NCBI RefSeq assembly: GCF_002250625.1
Contig: NZ_NMVQ01000043.1
Span: forward strand, 149,056-213,055
Origin: Enemella dayhoffiae
Lineage (GTDB): Bacteria > Actinomycetota > Actinomycetes > Propionibacteriales > Propionibacteriaceae
DNA: 64,000 bases
Reading direction: 5' to 3'
Of this stretch, positions 43,949-53,985 are shown one piece after another. Under the pieces are notes generated by a model. That model made no database searches, had not been told where the DNA came from, and saw nothing but the letters and a program-made list of their open reading frames with translations. The position numbers and the translations under genes are program-made. Within the stretch, counting starts at the first letter, position 1. The number at the start of each line of letters is the position of its first letter.

Positions 43949-45462
43949 CCACGATCCACAGCCGCTTCCTCGAATCCGCCGAGGCCCACCCGGACAAGGT
44001 GCTGTTCTCCCGGCCCGCTGACACCGACCTCACCTACGCCGACAGCCGCGCCCTGGTCGAGCGGTTCGCGGGCACACTGCACGAGCTGGGCGTACGCCCC
44101 GGCGACCGGGTCGCCGCCCAGGTGGACAAGAGCCCCGAGGCGATCTGCCTCTATCTGGCCACCCTGCAGGTCGGCGGGGTGTTCCTGCCGCTGAACACCG
44201 CCTACACCGCCGCCGAGTTGGACTATTTCCTGGGCGACGCCACGCCTCGGGTGTTCGTCTGTCGGCCCGAGGACCGGTCCCTGAGCTTGTCGAAGGGACA
44301 TCAGGCCGGTGATTCACTCGCGGTGGAGAGCCTCGGCGCCAACGGCGACGGGACGCTCGCCGAGCGCGCCGCGCACGTGACCCCGCGTACCGACGTGGCG
44401 GCCCGCGACGACTCCGACCCGGCCGCGATCCTCTACACCTCGGGCACCACGGGCCGGTCCAAGGGTGCGGTGCTCACCCACGGCAACCTCACCTCCAACT
44501 GCGCGGCGCTGCTGGAGTGCTGGCGGTTCACCGGCGAGGACCGACTGATCCACGCGCTGCCCATCTTCCACACCCACGGGCTGTTCGTGGCCGGCAACAT
44601 GACCCTGGCCGCCGGCGCGACGATGATCTTCCTGAGCCGCTTCGACGCCGAGCAGGTGATCGACCTGATGGCCGAGGCCACCGTGCTGATGGGCGTACCG
44701 ACCTTCTATACCCGGCTGTTGGCCAGCGAGCGGTTGTCGGCCGAGGCGACGGCCGGGATGCGGCTGTTCGTGGCCGGTTCGGCGCCGCTGCTGGCCGAGG
44801 ACCACAAGGCGTTCACCGAGCGCACCGGCCACGCGATCCTGGAGCGCTACGGGATGACCGAGACCGGGATGATCACCTCCAACCCCTACGACGGCGAGCG
44901 CAGGCCCGGCGCGGTCGGGATGCCCCTGCCCGGGGTCGAGATCCGGATCACCGACCGCGAGTCCGGAACCGAGTTGCCGCCGGGCGAGGTCGGCCTGATC
45001 GAGGTGCGCGGGCCGAACGTGTTCTCCGGCTACTGGCGGCTGCCGGAGAAGACCGCCCAGGAGTTCCGCGCCGACGGGTTCTTCATCACCGGCGACCTCG
45101 GCCAGATCGGGCCCGACGGCTATCTGCGGATCGTCGGGCGGGACAAGGACCTGGTCATCTCCGGCGGCTACAACGTGTATCCCAAGGAGATCGAGGCGGC
45201 CATCGACCAGCTGCCCGGGGTGCTGGAGAGCGCCGTGATCGGCGTACCCCATCCCGATCTGGGCGAAGGCGTGACCGCGGTCGTGGTGCCGAAGCCGGGC
45301 GAGCGGGTGGAGCCGGAGCGCATCGTGGCCGAGCTGGCCGGCAGCCTGGCCCGCTACAAGCAGCCAAAGCGCGTGCTGCTCGTCGACGAGCTGCCGCGCA
45401 ATGTGATGGGCAAGGTGCAGAAGGCGGAACTGCGCAACCGGTACGCCGACCTCTACCGCTGA
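43945..45462 (+). CDS. matB: Malonyl-CoA synthetase (acyl-CoA ligase) with in-frame repeat insertion
   Basis: A 505-residue adenylate-forming enzyme making malonyl-CoA from malonate, CoA and ATP. Motifs are the P-loop-like LYTSGTTGRSKGAV, ERYGMTETGM, GYWRLPEKT, ITGDLGQIGPDGYLRIVGR and the C-terminal catalytic Lys in PRNVMGKVQKAEL. The MatB assignment rests on the coupled decarboxylase gene. Residues 111-119 (RSLSLSKG) come from a REP-like copy in a surface loop after CRPED. Confidence 0.85.
   Translation: MTTIHSRFLESAEAHPDKVLFSRPADTDLTYADSRALVERFAGTLHELGVRPGDRVAAQVDKSPEAICLYLATLQVGGVFLPLNTAYTAAELDYFLGDATPRVFVCRPEDRSLSLSKGHQAGDSLAVESLGANGDGTLAERAAHVTPRTDVAARDDSDPAAILYTSGTTGRSKGAVLTHGNLTSNCAALLECWRFTGEDRLIHALPIFHTHGLFVAGNMTLAAGATMIFLSRFDAEQVIDLMAEATVLMGVPTFYTRLLASERLSAEATAGMRLFVAGSAPLLAEDHKAFTERTGHAILERYGMTETGMITSNPYDGERRPGAVGMPLPGVEIRITDRESGTELPPGEVGLIEVRGPNVFSGYWRLPEKTAQEFRADGFFITGDLGQIGPDGYLRIVGRDKDLVISGGYNVYPKEIEAAIDQLPGVLESAVIGVPHPDLGEGVTAVVVPKPGERVEPERIVAELAGSLARYKQPKRVLLVDELPRNVMGKVQKAELRNRYADLYR
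44276..44299 (+). repeat. REP-like element inside matB
   Basis: GGTCCCT and AGGGAC form perfect outer arms around the loop GAGCTTGTCGA. It is read in frame as SLSLSKG. Confidence 0.8.
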
Positions 45463-45521
45463 TCCGGTGGATTCGACTGGTTCGGCAGGCGGATCGGGGA
45501 ATAACCCCACTGTTCCCTGAG

Positions 45522-45540
45522 TTGAGTCAGGTGTACTCAA
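45522..45540. promoter_or_regulatory. HAIR operator 1 for HspR
   Basis: TTGAGT-CAGGTGT-ACTCAA is a perfect match to the core of the HAIR element (CTTGAGT, seven bases, ACTCAAG) bound by the repressor HspR. It lies about 110 bases before dnaK. Confidence 0.9.
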
Positions 45541-45546
45541 CTTTGG

Positions 45547-45567
45547 CTTGCGTGAGTTTGGCTCAAG
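45547..45567. promoter_or_regulatory. HAIR-like operator 2
   Basis: CTTGCGT-GAGTTTG-GCTCAAG keeps the seven-base spacing and has one mismatch in each arm relative to HAIR. It overlaps the probable promoter; TACATA at 45569 is a possible -10. Confidence 0.65.
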
Positions 45568-45575
45568 GTACATAG

Positions 45576-45594
45576 TTGAGTGCGAGCGGCTCAA
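45576..45594. promoter_or_regulatory. HAIR-like operator 3
   Basis: TTGAGT-GCGAGCG-GCTCAA has one mismatch to HAIR with the same spacing. Confidence 0.65.
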
Positions 45595-45602
45595 TCGACA
45601 AG

Positions 45603-45621
45603 TTGAGCCCCACAGACTCAT
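45603..45621. promoter_or_regulatory. HAIR-like operator 4
   Basis: TTGAGC-CCCACAG-ACTCAT has one mismatch in each six-base arm and the usual seven-base spacer. It lies immediately upstream of the dnaK ribosome site. Confidence 0.5.
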
Positions 45622-45648
45622 AAGCAACCCGCACTGGAGGAAATACAC

Positions 45649-47538
<1,890 letters not shown>

Positions 47539-47553
47539 CCCGATGACCGGGAC

Positions 47554-47594
47554 GGCGGCTTCGTACGCTGGCTGAGCGCCAGATCGAAGCCGCC
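47554..47594. other. Nested hairpin between dnaK and grpE
   Basis: GGCGGCTTCG at 47554-47563 pairs perfectly with CGAAGCCGCC at 47585-47594. Inside, CTGGC (47568-47572) pairs with GCCAG (47578-47582) around TGAGC. With no T-run it is more likely an mRNA processing or stabilising structure than a terminator. Its GGCTTCG...TGAGCG...CGAAGCC core recalls the dispersed REP-like element. Confidence 0.7.
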
Positions 47595-47660
47595 GGCCCG
47601 GTCCGGCACCTCGTCCCAGGGACACCGTCCCAGAACCGACCGAGAGCACCAGGAGAAGAC

Positions 47661-48293
47661 GTGGAACCGACGCACGGAAACACCGAGCCGGGCGCACCGA
47701 GCGGGGAAGACCTCGACCCGGCAGCCGCCCGGACCGTACCGACCGACGCCATGCACGGCGCCCCGAAGCGGGCGGCCGACGACCCCGCCGTCGACGCCAC
47801 CGACGAGCAGGCGGCCGCGGACCAGGCGCAGCCTGAGCCCGATCCGCGGATCGCCGAGCTCGAGCAGGCGTATGAGGAGCGCACCAACGACCTGAAGCGG
47901 CTGCAGGCCGAGTATGTGAACTACAAGCGCCGGGTGGACCGGGACCGGGATCTGGCCCGGGTCGCGGGGGTCGAGGCCGTGGTCGCCGACCTGCTGCCGG
48001 TGCTCGATGACCTGCGCACCGCCCGCCAGCACGAGGAGCTCAGCGGTGGGTTCAAGCTGCTCGCCGAGGAGCTGGAGAAGGTCGCCGGCAAATACGGCCT
48101 GGAGGCGTACGGCGCCAAGGACGAGCCGTTCGACCCGCAGCTGCACGACGCGCTGATGCAGGCACCGGTGCCCGGTTCGGGCGAACCGACCCTGCTCGAC
48201 GTGATGCAGGTCGGCTACCGGCTGAAGGGCCGCGTGCTGCGTCCCGCACGGGTCGCCGTGGGCATGCCCACCGGCGAGTCCGACGCCGGCTGA
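47661..48293 (+). CDS. grpE: Nucleotide exchange factor GrpE
   Basis: A 210-residue DnaK cofactor. A variable acidic N-terminus (about 1-62) precedes the long coiled coil (LEQAYEERTNDLKRLQAEYVNYKRR). The beta-domain ends with LLDVMQVGYRLKGRVLRPARVAV, the GrpE signature. The GTG start follows CAGGAGAAG. The stop TGA lies in a repeat-derived GGCTGAGCGAGCG sequence. Confidence 0.95.
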   Translation: MEPTHGNTEPGAPSGEDLDPAAARTVPTDAMHGAPKRAADDPAVDATDEQAAADQAQPEPDPRIAELEQAYEERTNDLKRLQAEYVNYKRRVDRDRDLARVAGVEAVVADLLPVLDDLRTARQHEELSGGFKLLAEELEKVAGKYGLEAYGAKDEPFDPQLHDALMQAPVPGSGEPTLLDVMQVGYRLKGRVLRPARVAVGMPTGESDAG

Positions 48294-48309
48294 GCGAGCG
48301 CATCCCGTT

Positions 48310-48337
48310 GGCTGAGCGAGCGCAGCGAGTCGAAGCC
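48310..48337 (+). repeat. REP-like element, long-loop variant, in the grpE-dnaJ spacer
   Basis: GGCTGAGCGAGCGCAGCGAG followed by TCGAAGCC has GGCT/AGCC arms. Related partial sequences lie at 48287-48300 (spanning the grpE stop) and near 48349-48366, so the spacer is largely repeat-derived. Confidence 0.75.
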
Positions 48338-48391
48338 AGCATCCGCCGGCCGAGCGAGTCGAAGTCACCCCACCCACGCTAAGGAAGATCG

Positions 48392-49543
48392 ATGAGCACC
48401 AAGGACTGGATCGAGAAGGACTACTACAAGGTCCTTGGCGTGCCCAAGGACGCGAAGCCGGAGGACATCAAGAAGGCGTTCCGCAAGATCGCCCGCGAGA
48501 ACCATCCGGACCAGAACCCGGACAACGCGGCCGCGGAGAAGCGGTTCAAGGAAGCGTCCGAGGCCAACTCCATCCTGTCGGATCCGAAGAAGCGCAAGGA
48601 ATACGACGACGCGCGCAAACTCTTCGGTGGTGGCGGATTCCGTTTCCCCGGTGGGGGCAGCGGGCGTGGTGGCGCGCAGACCGCGGAAGACCTACTCCGG
48701 CAGGCGCAGGGAGGGGCCGGTGACTTCGGCGACATCGTCGGCGGGCTGTTCAACGGCCGTACCGGGCGGACCAGCACCGGCGGCCGCGGCCCGCGCCGCG
48801 GCACCGACGTCGAGGGTGAGGTGACCCTGGACTTCGTCGACGCCGTGGCCGGCAAGACGGTACCGATCCAGATGGTGTCCAGCGACGCCTGCGGATCCTG
48901 CCACGGCACCGGCGTCCGCTCGGGCACTTTGCCGAAGTTGTGCCCCACCTGTCGGGGCTCGGGCATGACCACCTCCACCTCCGGTGGCGTGTTCGCGGTC
49001 AGCGAGCCCTGCCGGGACTGCCGCGGACGCGGCCTGGTGGTCGAGGATCCCTGCCCGGTGTGCAACGGCTCGGGGCGGGCCAAGTCGACCCGGACCATGC
49101 AGGTGCGGATCCCCGCGGGCGTCACCGACGGCCAGCGGATCCGGATCAAGGGCAAGGGCGGCGACGGCGAGAACGGCGGCGCCGCCGGCGACCTCTACGT
49201 GATCGTGCACGTCCGCCCGCACCCGGTCTTCGGCCGCAGCGGGGACAACCTCACCATCACGGTGCCGATCACCTTCACCGAGGCTGCGCTGGGCGCCCAG
49301 ATCTCGGTGCCGACCCTGAACGGCCCTGCGGTTCGGCTGAAGATTCCTGCTGGTACGCCGAACGGGCGCACCTTCCGCGCCCGCGGCAAGGGAGTCACCC
49401 GCAAGGACGGCACCCCGGCGGACCTGCTGGTCACCGTCGAGGTCGTGGTGCCCCAGAGCCTGTCCGAGGACGCCAGGAGCGCGCTGCAGGCGTACGCCTC
49501 GGCGGCCACCGAACCTGACCCGCGGGCCGGGCTGGGTGTCTGA
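48392..49543 (+). CDS. dnaJ: Chaperone DnaJ (Hsp40)
   Basis: A 383-residue type I J-protein. The J domain (about 8-75) has the HPD motif in [12 protein letters not shown] Gly/Phe-rich linker follows ([17 protein letters not shown]). The zinc-binding domain has [24 protein letters not shown] and CPVCNGSG, then the C-terminal substrate domains. AGGAAGATCG precedes the ATG. The stop overlaps the hspR start region. Confidence 0.96.
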   Translation: MSTKDWIEKDYYKVLGVPKDAKPEDIKKAFRKIARENHPDQNPDNAAAEKRFKEASEANSILSDPKKRKEYDDARKLFGGGGFRFPGGGSGRGGAQTAEDLLRQAQGGAGDFGDIVGGLFNGRTGRTSTGGRGPRRGTDVEGEVTLDFVDAVAGKTVPIQMVSSDACGSCHGTGVRSGTLPKLCPTCRGSGMTTSTSGGVFAVSEPCRDCRGRGLVVEDPCPVCNGSGRAKSTRTMQVRIPAGVTDGQRIRIKGKGGDGENGGAAGDLYVIVHVRPHPVFGRSGDNLTITVPITFTEAALGAQISVPTLNGPAVRLKIPAGTPNGRTFRARGKGVTRKDGTPADLLVTVEVVVPQSLSEDARSALQAYASAATEPDPRAGLGV

Positions 49544-50007
49544 TGCCTCGGGCCAGCGGTTCGGGAGACCGGGGGCGTACGCCCGGCGACGGCCTGCAGG
49601 TCGTCGACCGGGACGCCCCGATCTTCGTGATCTCGGTGGCCGCCAAGCTGGCCGGGATGCACCCGCAGACCCTGCGCAGCTATGACCGGATGGGTCTGGT
49701 GCAGCCCCGGCGGACCTCCGGGCGGGGCCGGCGCTATTCGCCGCGAGACGTGGCCAAGCTCAGGTTGATTCAGCGACTCAGCCAGGACGAGGGGATCAAC
49801 CTGCAGGGGATCCGCCGGATCCTCGAGCTGGAGGCCGAGCTGGAGGAGCTCCGCGAGCACGCCGCCGAGCTGGGTGAGCTGCTGCGGATGGCGCACGCGG
49901 CCCCCGCCGGATCGCGCATCTTCACCGCAGACAAGGCCGGAGGCGTACGCCTCACCCCCACCGGTCAGCGGTACTTCCGTCAGACCCCCCGCGCCCTCGG
50001 CCGCTGA
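49543..50007 (+). CDS. hspR: Heat-shock repressor HspR (MerR family)
   Basis: A 154-residue regulator. The MerR-type winged helix spans about residues 28-97 (FVISVAAKLAGMHPQTLRSYDRMGLVQPRR, SGRGRRYSPRDVAKLRLIQRL), followed by a coiled-coil dimer helix (RILELEAELEELREHAAEL). HspR, with DnaK as co-repressor, binds HAIR sites and represses its own operon; four such sites precede dnaK. The first 25 residues are a non-conserved extension. Confidence 0.93.
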   Translation: MPRASGSGDRGRTPGDGLQVVDRDAPIFVISVAAKLAGMHPQTLRSYDRMGLVQPRRTSGRGRRYSPRDVAKLRLIQRLSQDEGINLQGIRRILELEAELEELREHAAELGELLRMAHAAPAGSRIFTADKAGGVRLTPTGQRYFRQTPRALGR

Positions 50008-50106
50008 TCGTTCATCGATGGGCCTCGAGGATCGGATCGCGCCCGGCCTGGCGCTGACCACCATGACCACTGACACCACCTCCGCGGTGATGCTATCCGG
50101 CCGGGC

Positions 50107-50439
50107 TCAGGCGGGTTGGTAGCTGCAGGTCGGATCCTCGGCCAGGTGGTCGCCGGTGACGGCGTACCCGTGGCTGCGCGAGCCGCCGCACACCTCCCGG
50201 AACTCGCACCGCCCGCACCGTCCGCACCGTCCGCCGAAGTCGGCCGGGCGCCGCATTTCCCGCAGGGCCGGAGAATCCCGATAGATCGAGCGCAGGCCGG
50301 AGTCGGTCACGTTGCCGCAGTGGAAGGGCAGGAAGCCCGACACGTTGTCGCGGGTCACCGTCGAATTGGCCTGCGTCCGGAATCCGTTCCCTCGCACGAT
50401 TTCCGCGGCCCTTATCGTGGTGTCGAAGGGCGCGGTCAT
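50107..50439 (-). pseudogene. Fragment of a radical SAM/SPASM protein
   Basis: On the minus strand a piece from the middle of a radical SAM maturase (FDTTIRAAEIVRGNGFRTQA, NSTVTRDNV) is joined in frame to a C-terminal SPASM segment (SGFLPFHCGNVTDSGLRSIY, CGRCEFREVCGGSRSHGYAV, DPTCSYQPA). The N-terminal half with the CxxxCxxC cluster is absent, and the middle of the protein (an estimated 100 or more residues) is missing at the VTRDNV/SGFLP junction. It looks like a remnant of the TIGR04053-type family. Confidence 0.7.
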
Positions 50440-50494
50440 AAGGTATTGTTTGCCCGGAGAAGCGGTATGAAAAATCGACCCTCCGGTGACGTCG

Positions 50495-50576
50495 GACCTG
50501 CAGTCTCCTTGAACCACCCTCGGTGAACCCAGTCCCACTGGGTTTGATCATGGACCCCTTTCGGAGACTGCAGGTC
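50495..50576. mobile_element. 82-bp element with 14-bp terminal inverted repeats (MITE-like)
   Basis: GACCTGCAGTCTCC at 50495-50508 and GGAGACTGCAGGTC at 50563-50576 are perfect inverted repeats. Between them AACCCAGT-CCC-ACTGGGTT (50526-50544) forms a second perfect hairpin. No clear target-site duplication flanks the ends. It could be a non-autonomous mobile element, an attachment or recombination site, or a structured regulatory region. It lies beside the truncated end of the radical SAM fragment. Confidence 0.55.
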
Positions 50577-50670
50577 AGACGCCACGGGGTTCCCCTCGAC
50601 ATTCCGCCCGGCTCCGCCGCGCTGCGCCACTCGGGGAGCGTGGCGCCGGCGAGTGCGCAAGACTGGCGGG

Positions 50671-51858
50671 ATGCAGTGGCCTCGAACAGTCATCTGGTGG
50701 CACGTCTATCCGCTCGGGTTCACCGGCGCGCCGATCCGCGAGGGCGCGGCCCGGGAGTCCGGCCCGCAGCACCGGCTCGAGCACCTGCTCGGCTGGCTCG
50801 ACCACGTCGTCGAGCTGGGCACCAACGGGCTGCTGCTGGGACCCGTGTTCGCCTCCGACACCCACGGCTACGACACCCTCGACCACTTCCGGATCGACCC
50901 GCGCCTCGGTGACGACGCCGACTTCGACGCGCTGGCCGCCGGCTGTCGCGAGCGGGGCATCCGCCTGGTGCTGGACGGGGTGTTCAACCACGTCGCCCGC
51001 GGATTCGGCCACGAGGACTGGTGGCGCCGCTCGCCGGAGGGGCACCCGTGGTTCTTCGAGGGGCACGACACCCTGGTCGAATTCGACCATCACAAACCCG
51101 AGGTCCGGGCGTACACAGTCGAGGTGATGAACCACTGGCTGGACCGCGGCGCCGACGGCTGGCGGCTCGACGCGGCGTACGCCGTCGACCCGGCGTTCTG
51201 GGCCGCGGTGCTGCCCGAGGTGCGGGAGCGCCACCCCGAGGCGTGGTTCCTCGGCGAGGTGATCCACGGCGACTACCCCGACCTGGTCCGCCGCTCCACC
51301 CTGGACTCGCTCACCCAGTATGAGCTGTGGAAGGCGACCTGGAGCTCGCTGTCGGATCAGAACTTCTTCGAGCTCGACTGGACCCTACGCCGCAACAACG
51401 AGCTGCTCGACACCTTCTGGCCACAGACGTTCGTCGGCAACCACGACGTGACCCGGATCGCCAGCCGGGTCGGCAAGGACGGTGCAGCGCTGGCGGCCGC
51501 CGTGCTGTGCACGGTGCCGGGCATCCCGTCGATCTACTACGGTGACGAGTTCGGTTACACCGGGGAGAAGTTCGACCGGGCCGGTGGCGACGATCAGGTA
51601 CGCCCGGTCTTCCCCGCCTCGCCCGCCGACATCTCCGCGCTCGGCCGGGATCTGTTCGCCTGGTACCAGCAGCTGATCGGCCTGCGCCGGCGCCACCCGT
51701 GGCTGGTCGACACCCCGATCGAGGTGCGCGAGCTGGAGAACACCCGGATCCGTTACGCCGCCGGGGCCGACGGCCAGGAGGTGGTGACCGAGCTGGACGT
51801 CGCCGCCGGCACGGTGCGGATCGGCAGCAGCGACGGGGAGGAACTGCACTGGCCGTAG
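50671..51858 (+). CDS. GH13 alpha-amylase family protein
   Basis: A 395-residue cytoplasmic glycoside hydrolase or transglycosylase of the alpha-amylase clan. It has VLDGVFNHV, nucleophile Asp167 in DGWRLDAAYA, acid/base Glu196 in FLGEVIHGDY and Asp259 in FVGNHDVTR. It is short, with a reduced C-terminal domain. The ATG at 50671 is preferred over one 18 bases upstream because MQWPRTVIWWHVYP begins the conserved first strand. Substrate not determined. Confidence 0.85.
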   Translation: MQWPRTVIWWHVYPLGFTGAPIREGAARESGPQHRLEHLLGWLDHVVELGTNGLLLGPVFASDTHGYDTLDHFRIDPRLGDDADFDALAAGCRERGIRLVLDGVFNHVARGFGHEDWWRRSPEGHPWFFEGHDTLVEFDHHKPEVRAYTVEVMNHWLDRGADGWRLDAAYAVDPAFWAAVLPEVRERHPEAWFLGEVIHGDYPDLVRRSTLDSLTQYELWKATWSSLSDQNFFELDWTLRRNNELLDTFWPQTFVGNHDVTRIASRVGKDGAALAAAVLCTVPGIPSIYYGDEFGYTGEKFDRAGGDDQVRPVFPASPADISALGRDLFAWYQQLIGLRRRHPWLVDTPIEVRELENTRIRYAAGADGQEVVTELDVAAGTVRIGSSDGEELHWP

Positions 51859-51880
51859 CACTCGGAGATACCCTGCACTG

Positions 51881-52729
51881 GTGAGTGACAACACCCGCCG
51901 GATCGAGGAGTCGATCCATACCGACTTCACCAGCGAGATGAGCTACGGCTCCTATCTGCAGCTGCCGACCCTGCTCGCGGCCCAGCAACCGGTCAGCGAC
52001 CCGGTGCACCACGACGAGATGCTGTTCATCATCCAGCACCAGACCTCCGAGCTGTGGTTGAAGTTGATGCTGCACGAGGTCACCTCGGCGATGGAGCTGC
52101 TGGCCGATGACGAGATGCGGGTCTCGCTGAAGCGGATCGCCCGGGTCAAGCACATCCAACGCACGCTCACCGATCAGTGGTCGGTGCTCGCCACCCTCAC
52201 CCCCAGCGAGTACGCCGAGTTCCGCAGTTTCCTCGGCCACGCCTCGGGCTTCCAGTCCTGGCAGTACCGGGCCGTGGAATTCGCACTGGGCAACAAGAAC
52301 GAGGGGATGCTGAAGGTGCACCGCGCCGACCCCGAGGCGTACGCCCTGCTGGGGAGACTGCTCGAGCGACCCAGCCTCTATGACGAGTTCCTGCGCTGTC
52401 TGGCGCGACGCGGGTACGCCATCCCCAACGCCGTGCTGGACCGCGACGTGCGTCGGGCGCACGTCAGCAACCCCGAGCTGACGAAGGTGTTCGCCGACAT
52501 CTATTCCCACGCTCACGAGCATTGGGACGTCTATGAGGCGTGCGAGGAGCTGGTCGATCTGGAGGACAACTTCCAGCTGTGGCGGTTCCGGCACCTGAAG
52601 ACCGTGCAGCGCACGATCGGGATGAAGACCGGGACCGGCGGCTCCTCGGGAGTCGGCTTCCTGCAGCGGGCGCTCGAGCTGACCTTCTTTCCTGAGCTGT
52701 TCGCGGTCCGCACCGAGGTGGGGACGTGA
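51881..52729 (+). CDS. kynA: Tryptophan 2,3-dioxygenase
   Basis: A 282-residue haem enzyme that opens the indole ring of tryptophan to give N-formylkynurenine. It has MSYGSYLQLPTLLAAQ, HHDEMLFIIQHQTSELWLKL, FLGHASGFQSWQYRAVEF and, near the end, FQLWRFRHLKTVQRTIGMKTG with the proximal haem His. The GTG start lies 22 bases after the amylase gene. The last bases overlap kynU. Confidence 0.95.
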   Translation: MSDNTRRIEESIHTDFTSEMSYGSYLQLPTLLAAQQPVSDPVHHDEMLFIIQHQTSELWLKLMLHEVTSAMELLADDEMRVSLKRIARVKHIQRTLTDQWSVLATLTPSEYAEFRSFLGHASGFQSWQYRAVEFALGNKNEGMLKVHRADPEAYALLGRLLERPSLYDEFLRCLARRGYAIPNAVLDRDVRRAHVSNPELTKVFADIYSHAHEHWDVYEACEELVDLEDNFQLWRFRHLKTVQRTIGMKTGTGGSSGVGFLQRALELTFFPELFAVRTEVGT

Positions 52730-53964
52730 GTCGACAGGCGCTGATGCAGCGCGCCCACGAGCTGGACGCGGCAGATCCGCTGGCCGAGTGCCGGGACCTG
52801 TTCGTGCCCGCCCGCTCCGGCACCGACGTCGTGAAAGCCTATCTGGACGGGAATTCCCTCGGCCGGCCGTTGAAGGCGACCCGGCAGCGGTTGATCGACC
52901 TGGTCGACGGCGCCTGGGGGACCCGGTTGATCCGCTCCTGGGACGAACAGTGGATGGAGCTCCCGTTCGCCCTCGGCGACGAGCTCGCCCGGGTGTGTCT
53001 GGGGGCGGCTGCCGGGCAGACCTGCTTCGCCGATTCGACCACGGTCCTGCTCTACAAGCTGTTGCGCGCCGCGGTCGACGCCGCCCCCTGGGGGCGCAGC
53101 AGAATTGTCGTGGACACGCAGAACTTCCCGACCGACCGTTACGTGGCCGAGGCGGTGGCCGCCGAGCGCGGGCACGAGCTGGTGTGGATCGAGGCGGATC
53201 CCGCCGGCGCGGCGACCGCCGAGCAGGTGGCCGAGGTGGTCGACGAGCGCACCTCGGTGGTGCTGCTGTCGCACGTGGCCTACAAGTCCGCCCAGATCGC
53301 CGACCTGCCGCGGATCACCGAGGTGGTGCACGCCGCCGGGTCGGTGGTGCTGTGGGACCTGTGCCATTCGGTCGGGGTGGTTCCTATCGAGCTGGATCGG
53401 AACCAGGTCGACCTGGCCGTCGGCTGCAGCTACAAATACCTCAACGGCGGGCCGGGGGCACCGGCGTTCGCCTATGTGGCGCAGCGGCACCAGGGTCGGT
53501 TGCGGCAGCCGATCCAGGGCTGGATGGGGCACGCCCGCCCGTTCGAGATGGGCCCGGGTTTCGAAGCCAGCCAGGGAATGCGCGGGTTCATCTCCGGTAC
53601 GCCACCGGTGCTGGCGATGGTCGGGATCGCCGACACGATCGAGCTGATCGACCGGTTCTCCCTGGCGGAGATCCGGCGGAAGTCGGTCGAGCTGACCAGC
53701 TTCGTGGTGGCCGCGACCGACTCGGGGCTGTCGGGGGAGGGCGTACGCCTGGTCTCCCCGCGCGATCCCGGCGTACGCGGCGGCCACGTCACCCTGGCCC
53801 ACCCGCGCAGCCGGCAGGTGTACACCCAGCTGTGGGCCGAGGGGATCATCCCCGACTTCCGCGAGCCGGACGGGATCCGGCTCGGGCTGGCGCCGCTGAG
53901 CACCTCCTTCGTCGAGGTGGCGTACGCCCTCTCCCGGATCGCCGAACTGGTGGACCAGCACTGA
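52726..53964 (+). CDS. kynU: Kynureninase
   Basis: A 412-residue PLP enzyme cleaving kynurenine to anthranilate and alanine. It has YLDGNSLGRPLKAT, WGRSRIVVDTQNFPTDRYV, WDLCHSVGVVPIEL with the PLP-binding Asp, and Lys237 in CSYKYLNGGPGAPAF. The GTG start overlaps the kynA stop, so the two are coupled. Kynurenine formamidase, needed between them, is not in the window. Confidence 0.95.
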   Translation: MSRQALMQRAHELDAADPLAECRDLFVPARSGTDVVKAYLDGNSLGRPLKATRQRLIDLVDGAWGTRLIRSWDEQWMELPFALGDELARVCLGAAAGQTCFADSTTVLLYKLLRAAVDAAPWGRSRIVVDTQNFPTDRYVAEAVAAERGHELVWIEADPAGAATAEQVAEVVDERTSVVLLSHVAYKSAQIADLPRITEVVHAAGSVVLWDLCHSVGVVPIELDRNQVDLAVGCSYKYLNGGPGAPAFAYVAQRHQGRLRQPIQGWMGHARPFEMGPGFEASQGMRGFISGTPPVLAMVGIADTIELIDRFSLAEIRRKSVELTSFVVAATDSGLSGEGVRLVSPRDPGVRGGHVTLAHPRSRQVYTQLWAEGIIPDFREPDGIRLGLAPLSTSFVEVAYALSRIAELVDQH

Positions 53965-53985
53965 GTCGACCCGTCACAATGGGGC

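Noticed and set aside
50526..50544. Simple intrinsic terminator
   Set aside because: The hairpin is followed by only three T bases and sits centred between longer terminal inverted repeats, so the larger element explains it better.
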